Below, piece after piece: positions 45,798 to 58,331 of a stretch of DNA of 64,000 bases (position 1 is the first letter of the stretch; every line of letters begins with the position of its first letter). The stretch comes from Neospora caninum Liverpool. Taxonomy: Eukaryota > Apicomplexa > Conoidasida > Eucoccidiorida > Sarcocystidae. Both the position numbers and the translations under genes were made by a program. The notes below the pieces were generated by a model, which was not told the origin of the DNA, searched no databases, and saw nothing but the letters and a program-made list of their open reading frames with translations. The stretch spans positions 6,245,973-6,309,972 of the forward strand of contig NC_018398.1 of assembly GCF_000208865.1 (NCBI RefSeq). Reading direction: 5' to 3'.

Positions 45798-48612
45798 CTA
45801 CCCTTCCTCTTCTTGAGATAACGCCTCAATCGCTGCAACCCCTGTAAGCCAATACAGACGATACGGGAGGCTCCTCGACGTCCCTTCCCCTTTCCCGTCG
45901 GTCTCTCCGTGAACGTCGTCCGCAATGGACTCAACAATCTCTTCTCCGCAGATCACCTCCTCTGCAATGAGTGTGTCTAGGGCAGCGTGGAGTCTCCGCC
46001 GCCACACATCGGCACACGCAACACGCGGACAAGGAAACCTAGAGTTTCTCTCTCGGTCAAGTTGTCCTGCGAGTGAGTCTCTTCGGGTTGCCTCTTCTTC
46101 CAGCAGCCTCTGCCCTACGTGCTCCTCGATGTACCTGAGGTAACCAGCAAGAAAACGCGACATAAAGAATAATCGGACGACAGGAAAACAGACACCGATG
46201 GGAAGAGACGAAGCGCACGCGAACAGACACCTAACCTGGCGCGCAGAAGGCTGGCAAAAATGAGCAGCTGGCGGCTGAAACGGCGACTTGCACTCGCATG
46301 AAATCGCTCACAAAACACGGGTGTACGGACGCGACGAAACGTTATTCAGCGGGAACCCGAGCAGGTTCGGAAGATTACACACGAGCTGACAGGAAACAGA
46401 TTTCGAACCGGGAAGTAGAGCAAAGAAGGCCACGATGGAGCAGGCAGTGACACGGAAATGCGTACCAGTCAACTAGATACCCAGAGTGAATCCTGTCTTG
46501 TTCGTTGAGACCATGAAGGAGCTGAGCAAGCATGGTTTCTACTGCCGCCTCCACTTGCTCGTCGGTGACTAAATTCTCGTCATCTCTCTCTTTTTGTTCG
46601 CGTTCTTGCTGCGTCGGCGACGCCGGCGCGGTTGGTCTCAGGTCCCTGGCCTCACGCGCAGCCCCGTCGAGTGTGGAGCTTCTTTCCTGCTGACGACCGG
46701 TCGAAGCGGACGCAGGGGATAGGCTTCCACAAGAAGGCGAGGAAAAAGAGGAAGACGGACGGCGAGGCGTGCGTCGTTTGCCGGCTTCTCCCCTTGGAGT
46801 CGAAGCAACCGAAGGTGTGCTCCCCTGACGCCCTCTTTTCAGGCTCTCAGAGATACACGCTTCAAGGTCGTCCTCGGCCTCGATCTCGACGACAATGTCT
46901 TCGTCTGATTCAGACAACAGATGTTGCCTTACGAGTTCTCGCTTCAGCGGCCTCTTCCTCTCCTCCCGCTTCACCGCCATGTCTCGGGGAACCCTAGCCG
47001 CGCCTGACGCGTCAAAGTCTCCCGAGTGACGAACGTCGGGCCTACCCGGGAAAGAATTCGAGAGCTGCCCCGAGCGAACGACCGAACACGTCACCTGTCT
47101 CTCCCTTCTCTCTTTTCTCTCCGCATTGCCTTTCCACTCAACGGCTGGCCCCCCCCCCGAATGCTCAGAGCTGCACGCTCTGGAAGGCTCTTTTGAGGCT
47201 CCGCGGTCGCCAGAGAAAACGCGTCTGCCGGTCGCGGCGTCTCTTCTGACCTCCGCAGGACGGGCGAGCCGTCGTCCACGACGCTCTGCCGCGCCTTCGG
47301 TCTCCTCGCGCTCCTCTTTCACTGCACACGTTTCCACCCTCAACTCCTCGCCTTCTGCCGCCGTGCGCCCCACACTCGCGGACTTCTTGCAAGCGTCGGC
47401 CCCCAAAGAATTCTCACCCTGGTCAGGCGGAAAGTCCGAAAACGAAGGCGGCGGCACACCGGCACGGGCTGAAGTGGAAGGAGCAAGAGGCGCGTGAGTC
47501 GTGTTCTCGGCCGTCTCGGTCTGCACAGACAGTAAACCGTAATGCGAGAGAACGAGAAATGCGTAACGCAGACGAACGCGGTGGAAAGCAAAGAACGGAG
47601 TAGGTGATGCTGAAACACAGTTTGCGCCGAAACGCTCTCGACATGACTTCTGCTTCCGTCGCTTTCGAAGGACGCGAAGCAAGGAGACCCGAAGCAAGGA
47701 GACGCGAAGGGACAGAGAGTCCAGGACACGAATCTATCGGAGACCACTTGAGGGAGACGCTTGGACGTCTTGGCGAGCATGCATGCATGGTATTTCCAGC
47801 CCCTTGAACCACGAAGCACACAGCAGCTGCATCCGTGAGGTGAGAATGCTGTCTGAAACGTGAGCTCATCGGGGGTAGCACGGAGTCGTAGCATCGCTCT
47901 TCAGAGAATACTGGAGGCGTACAGGGAAGCGGGATGAAATGCCGTATCGTGCAAACATTCGGGCGTTTTGCCGGGTCCTACCGCTGAGGTCTCTTCGGTC
48001 TACCCCGCCGGGGATCTACTGTTTCTCACTGGATGTATTTGTGCGAATATGCAGGGAAAAAAGAGAGACGAACGAAGGAGCACGGCACCGGGCGGGTGTA
48101 GCTCAGGGCTGAAATGGAGCTTGCCCGGAATCACACACACTTCCCGAGTTGTACCCGACTCAGCTGTGTAGAGCCGTCTTCTAAAAACGTCTTCTCAACT
48201 TCTCTCCGTCTCCACGCACGCCTTATCTTACCTTGAGGTGTATGTAAACCGGAGGAAAGACCTGCGACCGGCCTTCTTCTCTGTTGAGCATCTGGTAATC
48301 GGTGGGACTTTGATCTAAACCGATAAATCCCTTCGCATGCAGCAACAGGGCGTCTCGGAACGCCCGTGCAGCGGTCAGTCGGCTGTGGCCTGCAACCACC
48401 GCTTGAAGCGACACGCGCGGCGCTCCCCGTTCCTCCCTTGATAAACGTTTCTCTTCACTCTCGCCGCGCTTTGAGCCCAAAAGGGAAGGAGAGAATGAAG
48501 CAGACGTGTAGCGTGCAGAGGGATCCCGCGTCGACGCGCCAGCAGAAGCGCGATGCTTCACTGCAGCCAGGAGCTGAGAAGAAACGCGCGAGACACAACG
48601 CCAAACCCTCAA
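45798..48612 (-). CDS. Unrecognised three-exon gene (5' end open)
   Basis: The exons join in phase on the minus strand: a first visible exon ending at 48232 (AAG followed by a GTAAGA donor), then 47520-46466, then 46134-45798 with a stop. The first exon contains LTAARAFRDALLLHAKGFIG, an amphipathic helical segment. The second is mostly a disordered, Ser/Glu/Arg-rich linker with an acidic patch (SDEDIVVEIEAEDDLE) and ends with VEAAVETMLAQLLHGL and HSGYLVDW. The Trp codon is split by the intron, and the last exon continues YIEEHVGQRLLEEEA to the C-terminus ALSQEEEG. The start is not fixed: the frame is open to 48612, and further exons could lie in the duplicated block. A faint likeness of the first exon to the winged-helix end of Rad21/Rec8 is not enough for a name. 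Confidence 0.6.
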
Positions 48613-49183
48613 AGCGGGTTGCGCCTTCTACAGGACGAAACGGCGCATACAAACACTTGCATACATCCTTGTATAAACGCGTGCGTGTATGCATGAACAA
48701 ATGTCCCGTATACAAACACCCCGACGCATATGAAGGAGTTCAAATAGAAATACTCCTCACCATGTGTACATATGTGTGCATTTATGTGATCGACAGCGGG
48801 AGAGAGAAAGAAACACGAGAGGCAGAATGTGGAGCAGTGTCAGACCACGACGGGGGTTTCGCGAGCAAAATGTGACATCGCCTCCAGAGACCCTGTGTGA
48901 CTTACGCATTCGTCAAGGATGCTGAGGAAACGCATGTCCGCGTGTAATCTACAGATAGTCCCACCTCTCGATATCACGTTGCATTCGGAATCAGGCAACG
49001 CCCTCCCCTTCCGCGCCCCTCACCGCGGTAGATAAAAGGACGAGCAATTTCGGATAGAGAGCTATTTCTCTCACATATCACCTTAGTTATGGCGGCGCCT
49101 CGCCAGGACAGAAGAATATGCAAATAAATGCTCCCACGCTGTCCCTCTCTTCGATCCACGTATCTACCTCCACAATCACCTAG

Positions 49184-49186
<3 letters not shown>

Positions 49187-49224
<38 letters not shown>

Positions 49225-49277
49225 TATATATATATACTTATATATATATATATATATATATTATATAAATACATATA
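49187..49277. repeat. (TA)n microsatellite, copy 2
   Basis: A TA tract with several TT/AA and ACTTA interruptions. It is about twice as long as its counterpart at 526-571, which shows length change after duplication. Confidence 0.9.
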
Positions 49278-52200
49278 TAGATAGAAATAGCTGCTTGTAC
49301 AGGCGGGTGAAGTTTTGTAGTCCGGATCCTTTTTCTGTTTTTGACTTACACGCCAGGCAGAAGGCCCCAGTTCGTTTTCTTTTTCCGTTTGTTGTAGCGC
49401 GAGAGTCGTCTCGTCTCGGTCCCCGCTGTCTCCTTGTGTGCGTGTGTGGCCTCCGTCCATTGCAATCGACCTGTAACTATCTGCATCCGGGGCTTCGAAG
49501 AAATTGTGTCTGAGGAAATCGTCTGAAAACGGGTCTTCGTCGCGAAATTCGGAGAACCGACCTCTCCTCACCTCTGCGCTGTCTCTGCGCGTTGCCAGCA
49601 TCCCTCCACGTTCGCTGCGTTCGTCTCTCGCTCCTCGCTCTCTTCCGTCTTTTCCCTCCTCTGCGCCTGCAGCTGCACGTCTACTCTCCGCATACGAGGG
49701 AGAACAGAGGAAGTTCGCGTCCAGAGAAGACACCCGCGTTTTAGACTCCAGCGGAACGCGCCGTCCCCCATGGTTCTGTCGAGCCTCTTCTCCAGTCATT
49801 TCTGTGCTGATTCGAAAACCGCGATTCGACGCCCAGCCGCTGGCGGCAGCCGCACGTTCTGACCGAGTTTGCCACGTGGCAATGTCCCAGGAAAGCGTAA
49901 GAGCGCCACGTTTTGCGCGTACGCACGCCAGCAGTTCCGGCATCTGCGCTGGACTCGCGAACGAATTGAAGAGATGCCGCTGAAGAAGCAAGTCCCCCGC
50001 AAGGAAGCCTCCGTCGCGGGGGTCGAGACAGTCTACGAAGAGGGGACAGAAAAAGAGACGGGGACTCGGAATGACGGGGCCGGACGCGAGACACTGAACT
50101 CTGAAACGCGAACGCGCGCGAGAGGACTGGAGACAGACGGGAAACCGGAGGCTCCCCGGTGCGAGATGTCCCTTTCTTTGATGGGCGCTACAACCAACCC
50201 GTTTTCTCTCTCTCGAGTCGTATTTGTGTATGCGCACGTCCCCGCCGGGTCGACTACGTCCCGCCTGCTGAGGTCCCACTCCGGCTGTGCCTCTCTCGGG
50301 TGCTATCGTCTTTCTCTTTTCTCTATCTCGAATCAGGACACAAACATATCTCTGCATGTGTCGACACGAATACGGGAAACCCCTGAGTTCTCCTTTCTTG
50401 TACTTGTCTGGTTTCACCTTACCGTCTTCTTCGGCGCCATTGACTTTCTTGCTCGCCTTCCCGCCTGAGTCGCCTTGACCTGTCGTCGCGAGTTTTTCTG
50501 CCCACTCTGTCTCTTCCCTTCGTTTCTTCAGTTCTTCCTCGAAGTGCAGAGCGCAGCATGCTGTGTGCCACGTCGCTGGGTGGAGCGACTTTTGGCGCGA
50601 ATGGAGGAAGACGGATTTTTCTCTCTCCTCGGCGTCTTCTCGGATTCGCTCCGCCTGCTTGGCTGCCGCACTCAGGAGATCCGCGTCGAGGGATGTCCTC
50701 CACTCCGACTCTCTGGCGCCTCTCCCTTTCCAGGTGAGGAACGCGAGCCTCTCTTCTCGGGCATCCCACGTCAGGCGCAGTGCTTGCTTCTCGCCCTTGA
50801 GTCGCTTCCTGGCCGCGCGGTCTTGTTCTCCCTCGTCTCTCTCTTCTCTCCCACCGGTCTCCCACGGGAGGGCGAGCAGCGAGGACGCGTCCCGGGCCAC
50901 CCTCGCCTCCGCGAGTTCGGTGTCTCGCCCCTCCACCGGTCCGCCTCCGCTGTCTTCCTGAGGCAAGAAGAATCGGTCGTCGAAGAACGGATCGTCCAAG
51001 AGATGGTCTTTCCGGCTCCCGACGTCTTCGTCGTCTCGGAGAAACGCACTGACGGCGCCTCGGCCGCCCGAGCTCAAGACACTCAGGCGCGCGCTGCCTG
51101 CGCTGCGTCGGCCTTCGTCTGCCCCGTCTCTGCCGAGAGTGTCCTCGCCCCACGCGGAGACGAGCCGCCAGTCATGTAGGCCAAGGCGGTCGGGCGTCCC
51201 TTTCCCCCCCAAGCTCGTCCGAGACAGCGACGAGAGGTGCGAAGAGAGCCGGTCGCTTTTTCTGCTGGCTTCGCTCTCGCCGCCCTGTCCATACAGGCCG
51301 CCGACGCCACGCGAGGGTCCACGGCGACGCCGATCGGGTACTCTTCGGTCGGGAGTTCGAGCCCAGAGTTCCAAATCTGCGAGTGCTTCCCCGAGAAAAG
51401 GGTGTCTCGCACCGGCGTGGAGACAGCGGTCTCCGGGTACCTGTTGAAGAGCGCTGCGGGGGGAAGGATGGAAGCCGAGGAAGTGGTGCGCAGGTGCTCA
51501 GCTGCCTCGTCGGCCTCGGCGTCTCTCGACGGCCACGGCGCGTGCTGGAGCAGCGGCGAGAAGGCTTCGCTCGACTTGGACAGCGACGGAGACTGCAGAC
51601 CGAGAGAAGGACGCGCCCCATCGTCGCCCGGCAGATCCGAAAACGAGAGCGAGGACGTCGAACTGCGGCGCAAGGACCCGTACGTCGCGCTGTCTCGGGA
51701 GAGGGCGACCAGGTCTCCGCAGTTGTCGAAGGGGAACGAGGAAGAGAGGCCAGAGGTTCCATCTCCGAGAGCCGGCTGGCCAAAGCCGTCGCTGTCGGCC
51801 TTGAGGGGCGCGTGTGTGTCATCGAAGAAGGCGGACGCGTTTTTCTCCGGGTGCAAAAAAGAGAAGACGGGGGGACCGTCCGACGATGCCTCAGGCAACA
51901 GCGCGAGAGTCCAGGCGTCTCGACTGTCTTTGGAGCCGGGGATCAAACTCTTCTTTCGCTTTCGCCTGCGGAAAGCCGACTTCCTCGTCCCTGTGGACGC
52001 CAGAGCTTCGTAGTAAAGCTCCAGAGACAGCATTCCCTGTCCAACCGGCAGACGCGGCCGCAGCTGCCACGGCCCCGCACTCTGAGCGCCAGACGGTGGA
52101 AAAAGAGAAGGAGAAAACGGACGAGAAGATGGACGAAAAGACCGACGAGGTGGAGAAGAGGGAAGCGACGGATTGTCTCCCTGGAGTTGGAGCTCTGGAG

Positions 52201-53156
52201 CTTCAGCGCTTTGCAGTTTCAGACGGAGAAGTTTGAGGTCGCGCAGGAGCACATGCAGCTGTCTCACGTGCACTTCTGCGATGGTGGAGAGGAGACAGAA
52301 GAGAAGGAAGAGAGAAGGTGAGTTCGCAGTGTCTCCTGCCTTTGTGAGCTTTCCGCGTGTCCCTCGGTCTTTTACTCGTCTTGAAGCCGTCCCAGGATCC
52401 CGCAGGCCTCCACCAGGTTCAGCGAGACGAGGGCTTGACGCCTCAGGCGAACGCCGTGGAAAGCGAGAAGCGAGATCGGATGGAGCGCCGTGCCCCGCAG
52501 CGCGATTAAAAGGTCCCCTCTCATTCCCTCGAGTTTTATGTTTTTTCAGAACAGACAGGAACCAGAGCCAACGAGGAGGAAGGCGAAGAGACGTCAAGCG
52601 ATTTCCGGTGCGCCCCTCTTTGAGGAGACCAGTCGCCTCTCCGCCGTCCTTCTGAGAGGCGGCACGGCGTGCCTCGACTGCTCTCATCTTCGCTCTCTTC
52701 GGCCCTTCTCAGAGACGCGGAGTCCCTTCTCGCCCTAACGGTCCTCAGATGTCCCTCCCTGGGGGAAAAAGAGACAGAGAAGGGAGCGGAGGAAGGAGAC
52801 GGAGACGCGTGGGCGGGCTGTCGCGGAGGCGGGCGACCAGGCGTGGTGGCGAGAGACTCATCGTTTCGTCCCCTCTTCCATGGAGAAAGGCGACATGAAA
52901 GGGATGCGGGGGACCAATGGGCCTGCTTCGACGCGGAGACAGGTGTCTCCAAAGAACTGCTCGACTGTCTCCTGGAGCCCGACGCGGTCGAACGGCCCGC
53001 GGGCACGCGCCCGCGGGAGAAGGGCGAAAGCGTGGCCACAGGCATGAAGAGAAAGAGCCAGAAGAGGCGAGAGGGGCGGAGAAGAAAGGATACTGGTGAA
53101 AAGAGAAACAAAGAGACAGCGACACGAAGAGAAGCGCAAAAAAGGGGGGGAGACAC
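49224..53156 (-). pseudogene. Hypothetical minus-strand gene, copy 2, frameshifted
   Basis: This is the counterpart of the long minus-strand frame at 506-4471. The 13 bp present at 2595-2607 in copy 1 are absent here (junction 51306/51307), which shifts the frame within a segment with clear coding character. The upstream frame runs on for about 75 unrelated codons after VAVDPRVAS and stops near 51083. The downstream frame resumes as VGGLYGQGGESEASRKSDRL. A second 13-bp absence at 52376/52377 removes sequence around a probable splice donor, and a 1-bp poly-T difference falls near 52545 in a likely intron. Either this copy is a pseudogene or the indel is a sequence error. Function is unknown. 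Confidence 0.55.
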
Positions 53157-54508
53157 GACCCTGGTTCAGGACGGAGAAAGCTCTGCCAGCAACCGGGAAG
53201 AGCCAAAAGACGCCAGAGGTCTCATGGAGATCCGAGAGAAGATGCGTCGACAAGCGAAAAAAGGAACGTGGGGCAGTGACTTACAAGTACACACACCCTT
53301 TCACAGCCCTCGCGTAAGCGGCATTGTTCCGCGTTGGAGACGAACCAACCCGGCGTGCCGCCAAGAGAGGAAGACGAGAGAGACAGTATCCCTCAGAGCG
53401 ACCTGTACAGCGATGAAGAAGAGACCAAATCGAGAAAGTTCAGGCGACAACTTGCTTCGAAACCTCACGACCGTCCGAAGGCAGCTTGATGCGCAGCGCG
53501 CACCAGGTTCATCAGCACTGCACGCCGCCAGTGTCAAAATTCTGCCCCTCTCTACACATTCATGTATGCGCGAAAACTGCGTATGTACAGTTACACGACA
53601 TGGGTCTAAATTAATGCGTAACGCTTGTATCTACGCAGAAACACAGACATCTGCTTGGTTCCTATACGTCGGATGTGAACGCAAGAGATCTACCGGCTGC
53701 GATGGAAGAGTTCCCGAGAACTCTTGTGAAACCAGTCAATGCTGGAAGCACGCATGCGCGTGGACAGATTCGTGAATGTGAGGAAGTACAGGATTGTTTT
53801 GCATTTCGTCTCGCGTTTTCCCCGCGAGACGCCGAGGATGAAGGCCGGAATAACTTCGGACACAAATTCGCACCGCGGTAGACCGTCGCGGGGCGCCGCC
53901 TTCCCGGGAACCCGGCCGAGACGGAATTATGCCAAGGGTATTTTGACAAGAAAAGAAAAAGGGGTTGTTTCCCTTTTTTGTTTCTACAAAGAAGACACGG
54001 GCCGCGACACGCTTCGGGTCTCCATTCGTGGGGAGAGAAGACACGCACACAATCACGAGAGAAACGGCGTGCACACACACCGCCGGTCTTCGAGAGGAAA
54101 ATGGAGATGGGAGCGAGACAGGGGGAAAAGTCTTGACAGCACTGCTCTCCAGCCAAGAAAGAGAAGAAAAGGAAGCAAGGGAAAGAGGGGAGCGTGTTCA
54201 ATTATGGCCGGGCATTTTCTGGCATCCGCCAGCTGCGAAAAGTCGTCGCCGAGTGTCGAGTCAAGTGTGGCTGAGGTGTCTGTACAGCCGGCCATATACG
54301 TGCAAAGGAAGTCGGTGAAACGACAGTAGCCCGTTGTTTGCGAAACACGGGAGTTCCAGGGAGAAATAAACGAAGTCCAGGAACAGAGACAACTAATTCG
54401 GCGCGTTTTGCTCTTCCAGATACACGGGAGGAGGAAGCAAGGAAAACTTGCACGCCAGAATGGACGCGGAGGGGCTCATGCCGAAACCGCCTTAGACTCC
54501 ACAACGCT

Positions 54509-56027
54509 TTACGCACCCATAGTCAGTCGAAAAAGAAGGTCCTCGTCTATCTTGTGGTAGATGTGTTTAAGGATTCTCGGAAAGAGGTTCGTATGTCGAG
54601 TCTCCCTGCGGAGAGGCGAGAGATACTCGGAATCTAGGATTACCTCTGAGATCTCGCGTACACCGCTCCACGGGAGTGTGTCTTGGTCGAAAATCGTACA
54701 CTGTTTCGAAGGAAGAAATTCGAGGGTTCCCGGAAGGAGGGGACTCCACTTCAAGATTAGGGAACCTCTTATGAGCAACGTGATCAACTTCACCTGTCGG
54801 AAAAAAAACTCGGCCCTGGTGTCGTCATACAGGAATGTACGTAACACAGAAATTGATAGTGCAATAATACCTCATATTTACCTATATATTTGCATTCCTT
54901 CATATCCCGGAGCGTGGGATTTCCTCTTTTCGGTCTTTTTCGTGTTGGATTTTTCAAGCAGTGCGCAGAAGAGTTGATTGCTTCTGTTTTGTTTCGGAGG
55001 GAGAACTCAACGCGCGGACTGCCTAGGACCGCGAGGCTCTGCGGAACGCCGAGCGGCAGAAGCCCTAGGTGCATCGGAAGACACAAAAATCCAACGCATA
55101 ATCAGTCGACTACATCCCCAGCCTATCATTTTGTGGATAAGCATCTTCGTGAGTCCGTATCAACTGCACGGCCACGTCGGGGGGGCGCTGCACGACCGAA
55201 GGCAAAAGTGCCGTTTCCATCTTGAAAGCGTCATACGATTGTGCTTCCTGGTAACTCAGGCGCTGGTGCAGCTCAACAAGGAGACATTGTAGATGTCCCC
55301 GGTGATACGCATGTATATGGACAAACCTATATGAACATTCGGGTTCGCAAAGATGTTGAATGGACTCTTTCCCCGTACAATGCTTTGTAGCGGAATCCTG
55401 AGTGTGCACTTCCTGCCTGGCGAGGCTGGGTGATGCGAGTTGGCAGGAGTCGGTGATTCAGGATTTTTCAACTAGATGTGGATCTACACCCCAGAACACA
55501 CATTCAGTAGCATTGCTGATCCATGTACCACTTTGTTGCGGTTAGCACGGTAACTAATAGGCACAGTTGTTCAAAACAAAGGCACCTCTTCCGGGCCAAA
55601 CACTGCTACGTCTTAGGAAGCACCATGATTAGAAAGGAGGTTTTCGTCAAGAAACACCTTTCGCTTCTAATTGCTTCCCGGAATTGGTAGGAACTAGAAC
55701 TGTAGTACGGGTGCCGTTGTCGACTCTCTCGCTTTGCTCTTCGGGAGACGGGGTTGCAGAGTTAAGTTTAGAGAGTAACGGACTCTACAGATGTAGTGAA
55801 CTGTGAAGCTGTACCGTCAGTGTACATTTCGGACGCACGTGAGTTTCCAGCTCCTCTTCTGGCGCCGGCCCTGCGCCAGCATCTACACATCCATGCTCTA
55901 ACAGATCCTGTCGATTGGACGTTGTTGCGCGAACACGGGGAATGTTCATCACTGCGGTCCCCCAAGTCGTGCGGAAGCCCCGTGGAAGCACCCATAACTC
56001 TTCAGAGGCGTTCCACTTGAGCTCCAT
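54509..56027 (-). CDS. Unrecognised multi-exon gene, copy 2 (partial model)
   Basis: The exons are those of the gene at 5824-7342, with the coding parts essentially unchanged: MELKWNASEELW from 56027, the HTQDSATKHC exon around 55412-55114, and VKLITLLIRG to LLFRLTMGA ending at 54509. The only nearby differences fall in intron or flanking sequence (for example around 54840 and 54952). This strong conservation contrasts with the frameshifted neighbour at 49224-53156. Function and true 5' end are unknown. Confidence 0.45.
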
Positions 56028-56260
56028 CTGTGAGCTTGACGTGTGGAGCCTCGCAAGTAGTTTCTCCCCCGAAGATTCTCGTGTGAGAACGGGTGTCTAC
56101 ACGCATTGGTTCGCGTGCATCTATGCGCTCAAGTATGCGTACAGATATGAAGTTTCTGTAAGTATATATGCCTGCAGATGCACGAGTCTTCTTCAAGCTT
56201 TTTGCCTGGAAAGGCAGTCATACACCGGTTACGACACATCCACCCGTTGTGCAGTGTTGC

Positions 56261-57458
56261 CCTTATGTAGGACTCTGTTTCGCGTGTATCTGAGAATGGT
56301 GCGTGTACGACTCCTTCACCAAAGGTTCTGCCCCCAAAGAACGAGCTCGCCTCCCCTTTCACCGCCCCTTTCTACGCACGACAGGCGGGACATAAGTAAG
56401 AACACGGTGAAGATCTCGCAGCACCAAGGCACGAGAGAAGACTGGAGAAGGGCATTTCGCACCGACGGGCAGCATCGGACGGAGATCTCTGCAAGAGCGG
56501 AGAGCAAAAGTTTTCTTTAAGAACGACGTGGGCGCCCCCATTGACTGTGGTCCACAATTACATATCCACACCATTTTTTTACGAGACAGAACCGTATCTC
56601 GTGTGGTCAAACTGGACAGTGGCACGTCCCTTACTCTTTTCCCCCAGGTGCTCTGTGTCCTGGGGGCCGACGGATTCCCGAACTAGGTACGTTGCTGGGA
56701 GCACTGACAGCTCACAAAGCTGCATCTAATACACTACGTCTCCTCGTTACAAGCTCCAAATTTCCCTGCTTAATGGTTCTTGCCCTTCACTTCCGTATCG
56801 ACTTGTGTTTCTAGCGTGGAAATCACCGTGATGCTTTCACTTTTTTCGGTGAGACTGTCTAGTCCACTCTCTCGAGTGCCTGTACAGCTACGTGCCGCCC
56901 CAGAGCAGAGGTTACGCCATCGGATCTACTCGCGGGGTTCGACCGGGTACAAGGCGCCGCCTGGGCAACATCGTCTGGAAAGCTCTGCATCTGCAGATGG
57001 TGACGCACCCCCCGTGTTTCTCGTGGGGAAGTTCGAGCGAGCCTGGCAGACAGGTACCGCGGGATAGCCGCGCGCGCGCGCACCTGCCGTGGGAGGACGG
57101 GCGTTCTGTGGAGGGAAACACTGCGCACGCGACCGGATAAACCACACCCGGATTCCACAACATATGGGGGTGGATCCTGGGCGTCCCATGACCCGGTTTC
57201 CGCAGGAGGCGCGCCGGTCCGACTTAGCTTGTCTCCACTCTCTCCCCGCGTCTGCTCTGCTTTCTGGGGTGTCTCCGTCGGGGATTCGCGCCGAGATGCA
57301 GAATCGTCGATGTCGCAGGGGACCTTCAGTTCTACGTACCTCTGTGGGTTAAATTTCTTTTCGCCTCTTTTTATGGGAAGAACTTTGTCGGGACGTTGCT
57401 TCCAAGCACAGGCATCTCCCTCCTCCGTCCGGAAAACGTCTTATTTTCTGCCTTCAAG
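56261..57458. other. Unique sequence between block copy 2 and the secreted-protein gene
   Basis: No exon is recognised on either strand. No TGAGACG heptamer was seen upstream of the secreted-protein gene. The stretch probably holds its promoter and 5' UTR. The first bases mark the breakpoint of the long direct repeat. Confidence 0.5.
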
Positions 57459-58331
57459 ATGGCCAAGATTGCACGCCTGTCAGACGGCCGCCGAGCCCTC
57501 ATCCGGCCCCTCGCAGCGACTGTCGGGGTTTTCCTCCTCTCCCCTGCGAGCCTGACTGAGTTGCTTTTCGGGCAAGAAGCGATGAACGGAGTTGTCTCAG
57601 TGTCTGCATCTGGTGTCGACGCGGAAATTCCGCCCCTGGGGGCGGAAGCCAGTGACGACGCGGCGGCGGGCTCAGCAGATAACCTGGAAGAGGGGGAAGC
57701 TGAGGCGCCCGCGGGATCCCTCGAAGACGTCTTTCAGAACCCCGATGACATCTCCGATTTCTCTTCCCTTTTCGGCGGCGAGAATGGACTGGTGACTCTC
57801 AATGAACTGTTCAGCGAAGCCGGGGGGGGGCCGGGACTCGAAGAAGCCCTGAAGCTTATAGGCGGCGGTGACGCTGATGCACCCAAGCAGCTGGAGGCGC
57901 CGGAAGTTGCGGAACTGGCCGAAGAGGTTGCGAACATGGCAGATGGTGCCGTCACGGAGAACAGCCAGGCTCTCGACGCGGAGGGCGGTGACGCTCTCGG
58001 CGGGGATATCGCTGAGGCTGCCGGCGCAGCGAACGTTGAGGACCAGATCGAGCAAGAACTCGCCGCCACGGACGACCTTGCGAATGTACTGGACAGTCTC
58101 GACGAAGTCGCTGAAGTGCAGGAGGAAGCGAACGACACAGAGACCGATCAGTCGATGCAGTCCAGTCACGCGCGAGCCGGTTCAAAAATGGGATTGCTCA
58201 AGAAGGTGGCCGCTGTTGTCCTCTCTCTCCTCGCTGGGACAAGTGCAGCGTACTTTGGCCACAGGGCCCTCAGAAGACGTCAACCCGCCCAACCTGCCCC
58301 TGAACCCCCAGCTCCTGCAGCCACCCCGTAG
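57459..58331 (+). CDS. Secreted acidic protein with C-terminal membrane segment (dense-granule-like)
   Basis: The single-exon frame gives 290 residues from the Met at 57459; an in-frame Met at 57396 would add 21. I chose 57459 because it places the hydrophobic signal (ATVGVFLLSPASLTELLF) about 20 residues from the start, as in a normal signal peptide. The mature part is very acidic and Ala/Gly/Asp/Glu-rich, with few bulky residues. A transmembrane helix (VAAVVLSLLAGTSAAYFG) lies at about 250-267, flanked by basic residues (KMGLLKK and RALRRRQ), and the protein ends in a Pro/Ala tail. This architecture is that of apicomplexan dense-granule (GRA) proteins inserted in vacuolar membranes, but I cannot match it to a named GRA. 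No enzyme motif is seen. Confidence 0.7.
   Translation: MAKIARLSDGRRALIRPLAATVGVFLLSPASLTELLFGQEAMNGVVSVSASGVDAEIPPLGAEASDDAAAGSADNLEEGEAEAPAGSLEDVFQNPDDISDFSSLFGGENGLVTLNELFSEAGGGPGLEEALKLIGGGDADAPKQLEAPEVAELAEEVANMADGAVTENSQALDAEGGDALGGDIAEAAGAANVEDQIEQELAATDDLANVLDSLDEVAEVQEEANDTETDQSMQSSHARAGSKMGLLKKVAAVVLSLLAGTSAAYFGHRALRRRQPAQPAPEPPAPAATP

Larger units (their letters stand above)
48677..56260. repeat. Long direct repeat, copy 2 (segmental duplication)
   Basis: This block corresponds base for base to 1-7575 apart from scattered substitutions and indels. It starts no later than 48677, which aligns with window position 1, and ends at 56260. It lacks the two 13-bp segments found in copy 1 (junctions after 51306 and 52376) and has a longer TA tract. 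The sequence to the right differs completely from that to the right of copy 1. Confidence 0.95.

Noticed and set aside
48095..48170. GGGTGTAGCTCAGGGC, resembling a tRNA 5' half
   Set aside because: No anticodon stem, T arm or matching acceptor strand follows.
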